Origin: Melastoma dodecandrum
Taxonomy: Eukaryota; Streptophyta; Magnoliopsida; Myrtales; Melastomataceae
Direction: 5' to 3'
Length of the DNA: 64,000 bases
Assembly: GCA_029817715.1 (NCBI GenBank)
Contig: JARUPY010000385.1
Location: 992,001 to 1,056,000, forward strand
Shown: one piece after another, positions 63,412-64,000 of the stretch
Layout of the letters: each line of letters opens with the position of its first letter
Numbering within the stretch: position 1 is the stretch's first letter
Notes under the pieces: generated by a model
Told to the model about the DNA's origin: nothing
Seen by the model: only the letters and a program-made list of their open reading frames with translations
Databases searched by the model: none
Program-made: the position numbers and the translations under genes

Positions 63412-64000
63412 TGATCCGGTGCGGTGGCGCGCAGGACGCTGCGCTCCAGTTCGGGCGGGATACGGCCGGTGAGCGCCAATTCGAGCGAGGGCTCGATCCC
63501 CGAGATGTGGCGGAAGCCCTGTTCGAGGGCGATCACGGCCCAGCGCAGATGGGCCATCACTTCCCAGAAGCGCACCGCGGCGGCGTCGATCCGCCGACCG
63601 CTCTCACCCTCGTAGCCCCGATAGAAGGCCGCGCGCGGCGCGATCCCGCCGGCTTCGAGCTGGGTCCGGCCGAAGCGCCAGCACTCGGCACAGAACCAGC
63701 CGATATCCTCCATCGGGTCGCCCCAACCCGAGAACTCCCAGTCGAGGATCGCGGTCAGGCCGTGCGCATCGACCATGTAGTTGCCGGTACGGAAGTCCCG
63801 GTGTGCGAGGGTCGGTTCCGGGCAGTCCGGCGCGTGACGCTCGGCCCAGCGCAGCCCCCACTCGATCGTGGGCCGCGGTGCGCGGATCCCGTCGAGGGTC
63901 CCGCGCAGGGTGCGGATCTGGGCGAGTGCCGGTTTGGGATCGGGCGCGCCGAGGAAGGCGAGATCTCCCTCCGGCGCCTCGCGCGAGCCAGCGAGCACCG
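63399..64000 (-). CDS. Aminoglycoside-phosphotransferase-fold kinase (partial, N-terminus outside window)
   Basis: The frame is open to the window edge; about 200 residues of the C-terminal lobe are seen. The catalytic loop is LAHRDFRTGNYMVD and the metal-binding AILDWEFSGWGDPMEDIGWF (DFG-like Asp). This is the APH family clade found with acyl-CoA dehydrogenases, not a resistance enzyme by context. The start lies beyond 64000. Confidence 0.88.
   Translation of the reverse strand, partial: VLAGSREAPEGDLAFLGAPDPKPALAQIRTLRGTLDGIRAPRPTIEWGLRWAERHAPDCPEPTLAHRDFRTGNYMVDAHGLTAILDWEFSGWGDPMEDIGWFCAECWRFGRTQLEAGGIAPRAAFYRGYEGESGRRIDAAAVRFWEVMAHLRWAVIALEQGFRHISGIEPSLELALTGRIPPELERSVLRATAPDQWTA

Noticed and set aside
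63399..64000. Aminoglycoside resistance gene
   Set aside because: The APH fold is present, but sequence and the DUF6285-type neighbour match the acyl-CoA-metabolism-associated clade rather than a resistance kinase.
1..64000. CRISPR arrays, tRNA and rRNA genes, prophage
   Set aside because: No regularly spaced direct repeats, cloverleaf-compatible conserved blocks, rRNA motifs or phage structural genes were seen on either strand.

Overview
The window comes from a GC-rich alphaproteobacterium. A Methylobacterium-like member of the Hyphomicrobiales fits best. The support is the strong G/C bias at third codon positions, a PQQ alcohol dehydrogenase with a lanthanide-type active site, a class GN sortase pair, GntP and TRAP carboxylate transport, and dispersed palindromic repeats of the kind common in that order. 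This is inferred from gene content only. No rRNA, tRNA, CRISPR array or intact insertion sequence was seen.

Layout. 0-11.6 kb: cell-surface and central functions. These are a truncated flippase, gpmI, a pair of small paralogous proteins, a secreted lectin/glycosidase, an XRE regulator, a sortase with its LPRTG-tagged VIT/VWA substrate, and an L,D-transpeptidase-like lipoprotein. 11.8-17.4 kb: a cupin regulator divergent from a porin, an arsRC/arsH arsenic locus, and a diguanylate cyclase. 17.9-25.3 kb: a hybrid histidine kinase, then a TctDE-type two-component system with a divergent periplasmic binding protein and a citrate/tricarballylate-type MFS symporter. 25.5-34.1 kb: a MaoC-like hydratase, a TonB siderophore receptor, a GntP permease with a CoA-transferase (probably for hydroxybutyrate or acetoacetate), and a GlcG-type protein. 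34.1-37 kb is sparse, with small exported proteins and a MarR regulator.

37-43.2 kb holds an SMP-30 protein, a FadJ-type bifunctional beta-oxidation enzyme and two alpha/beta hydrolases, one of which carries an N-terminal phasin-like region. The FadJ gene and the phasin-hydrolase gene each have a palindrome built on GAGCGCTCGCT in front of them, which suggests one common regulator linking beta-oxidation to polyester turnover.

43.5-62.6 kb is the most interesting part: a GntR regulator divergent from about 18 kb of same-strand genes. In order these are an AldA-type aldehyde dehydrogenase, an outer-membrane channel, an exported Rieske protein, a PQQ alcohol dehydrogenase (DxD active site, no vicinal cysteine pair), a small exported protein, TRAP DctP and a fused DctQM, an acyl-CoA ligase, an AEC carrier, a thiamine-diphosphate enzyme, a second acyl-CoA ligase, PhaE and PhaC of a class III polyhydroxyalkanoate synthase, a P460-like c-type cytochrome and a small repeat protein. 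Read together they look like a route from periplasmic alcohol or imported acid, through CoA activation, to a polyester. This pathway is an inference; the individual family assignments are firmer. The right edge has a DUF6285-like gene and a truncated aminoglycoside-phosphotransferase-fold gene.
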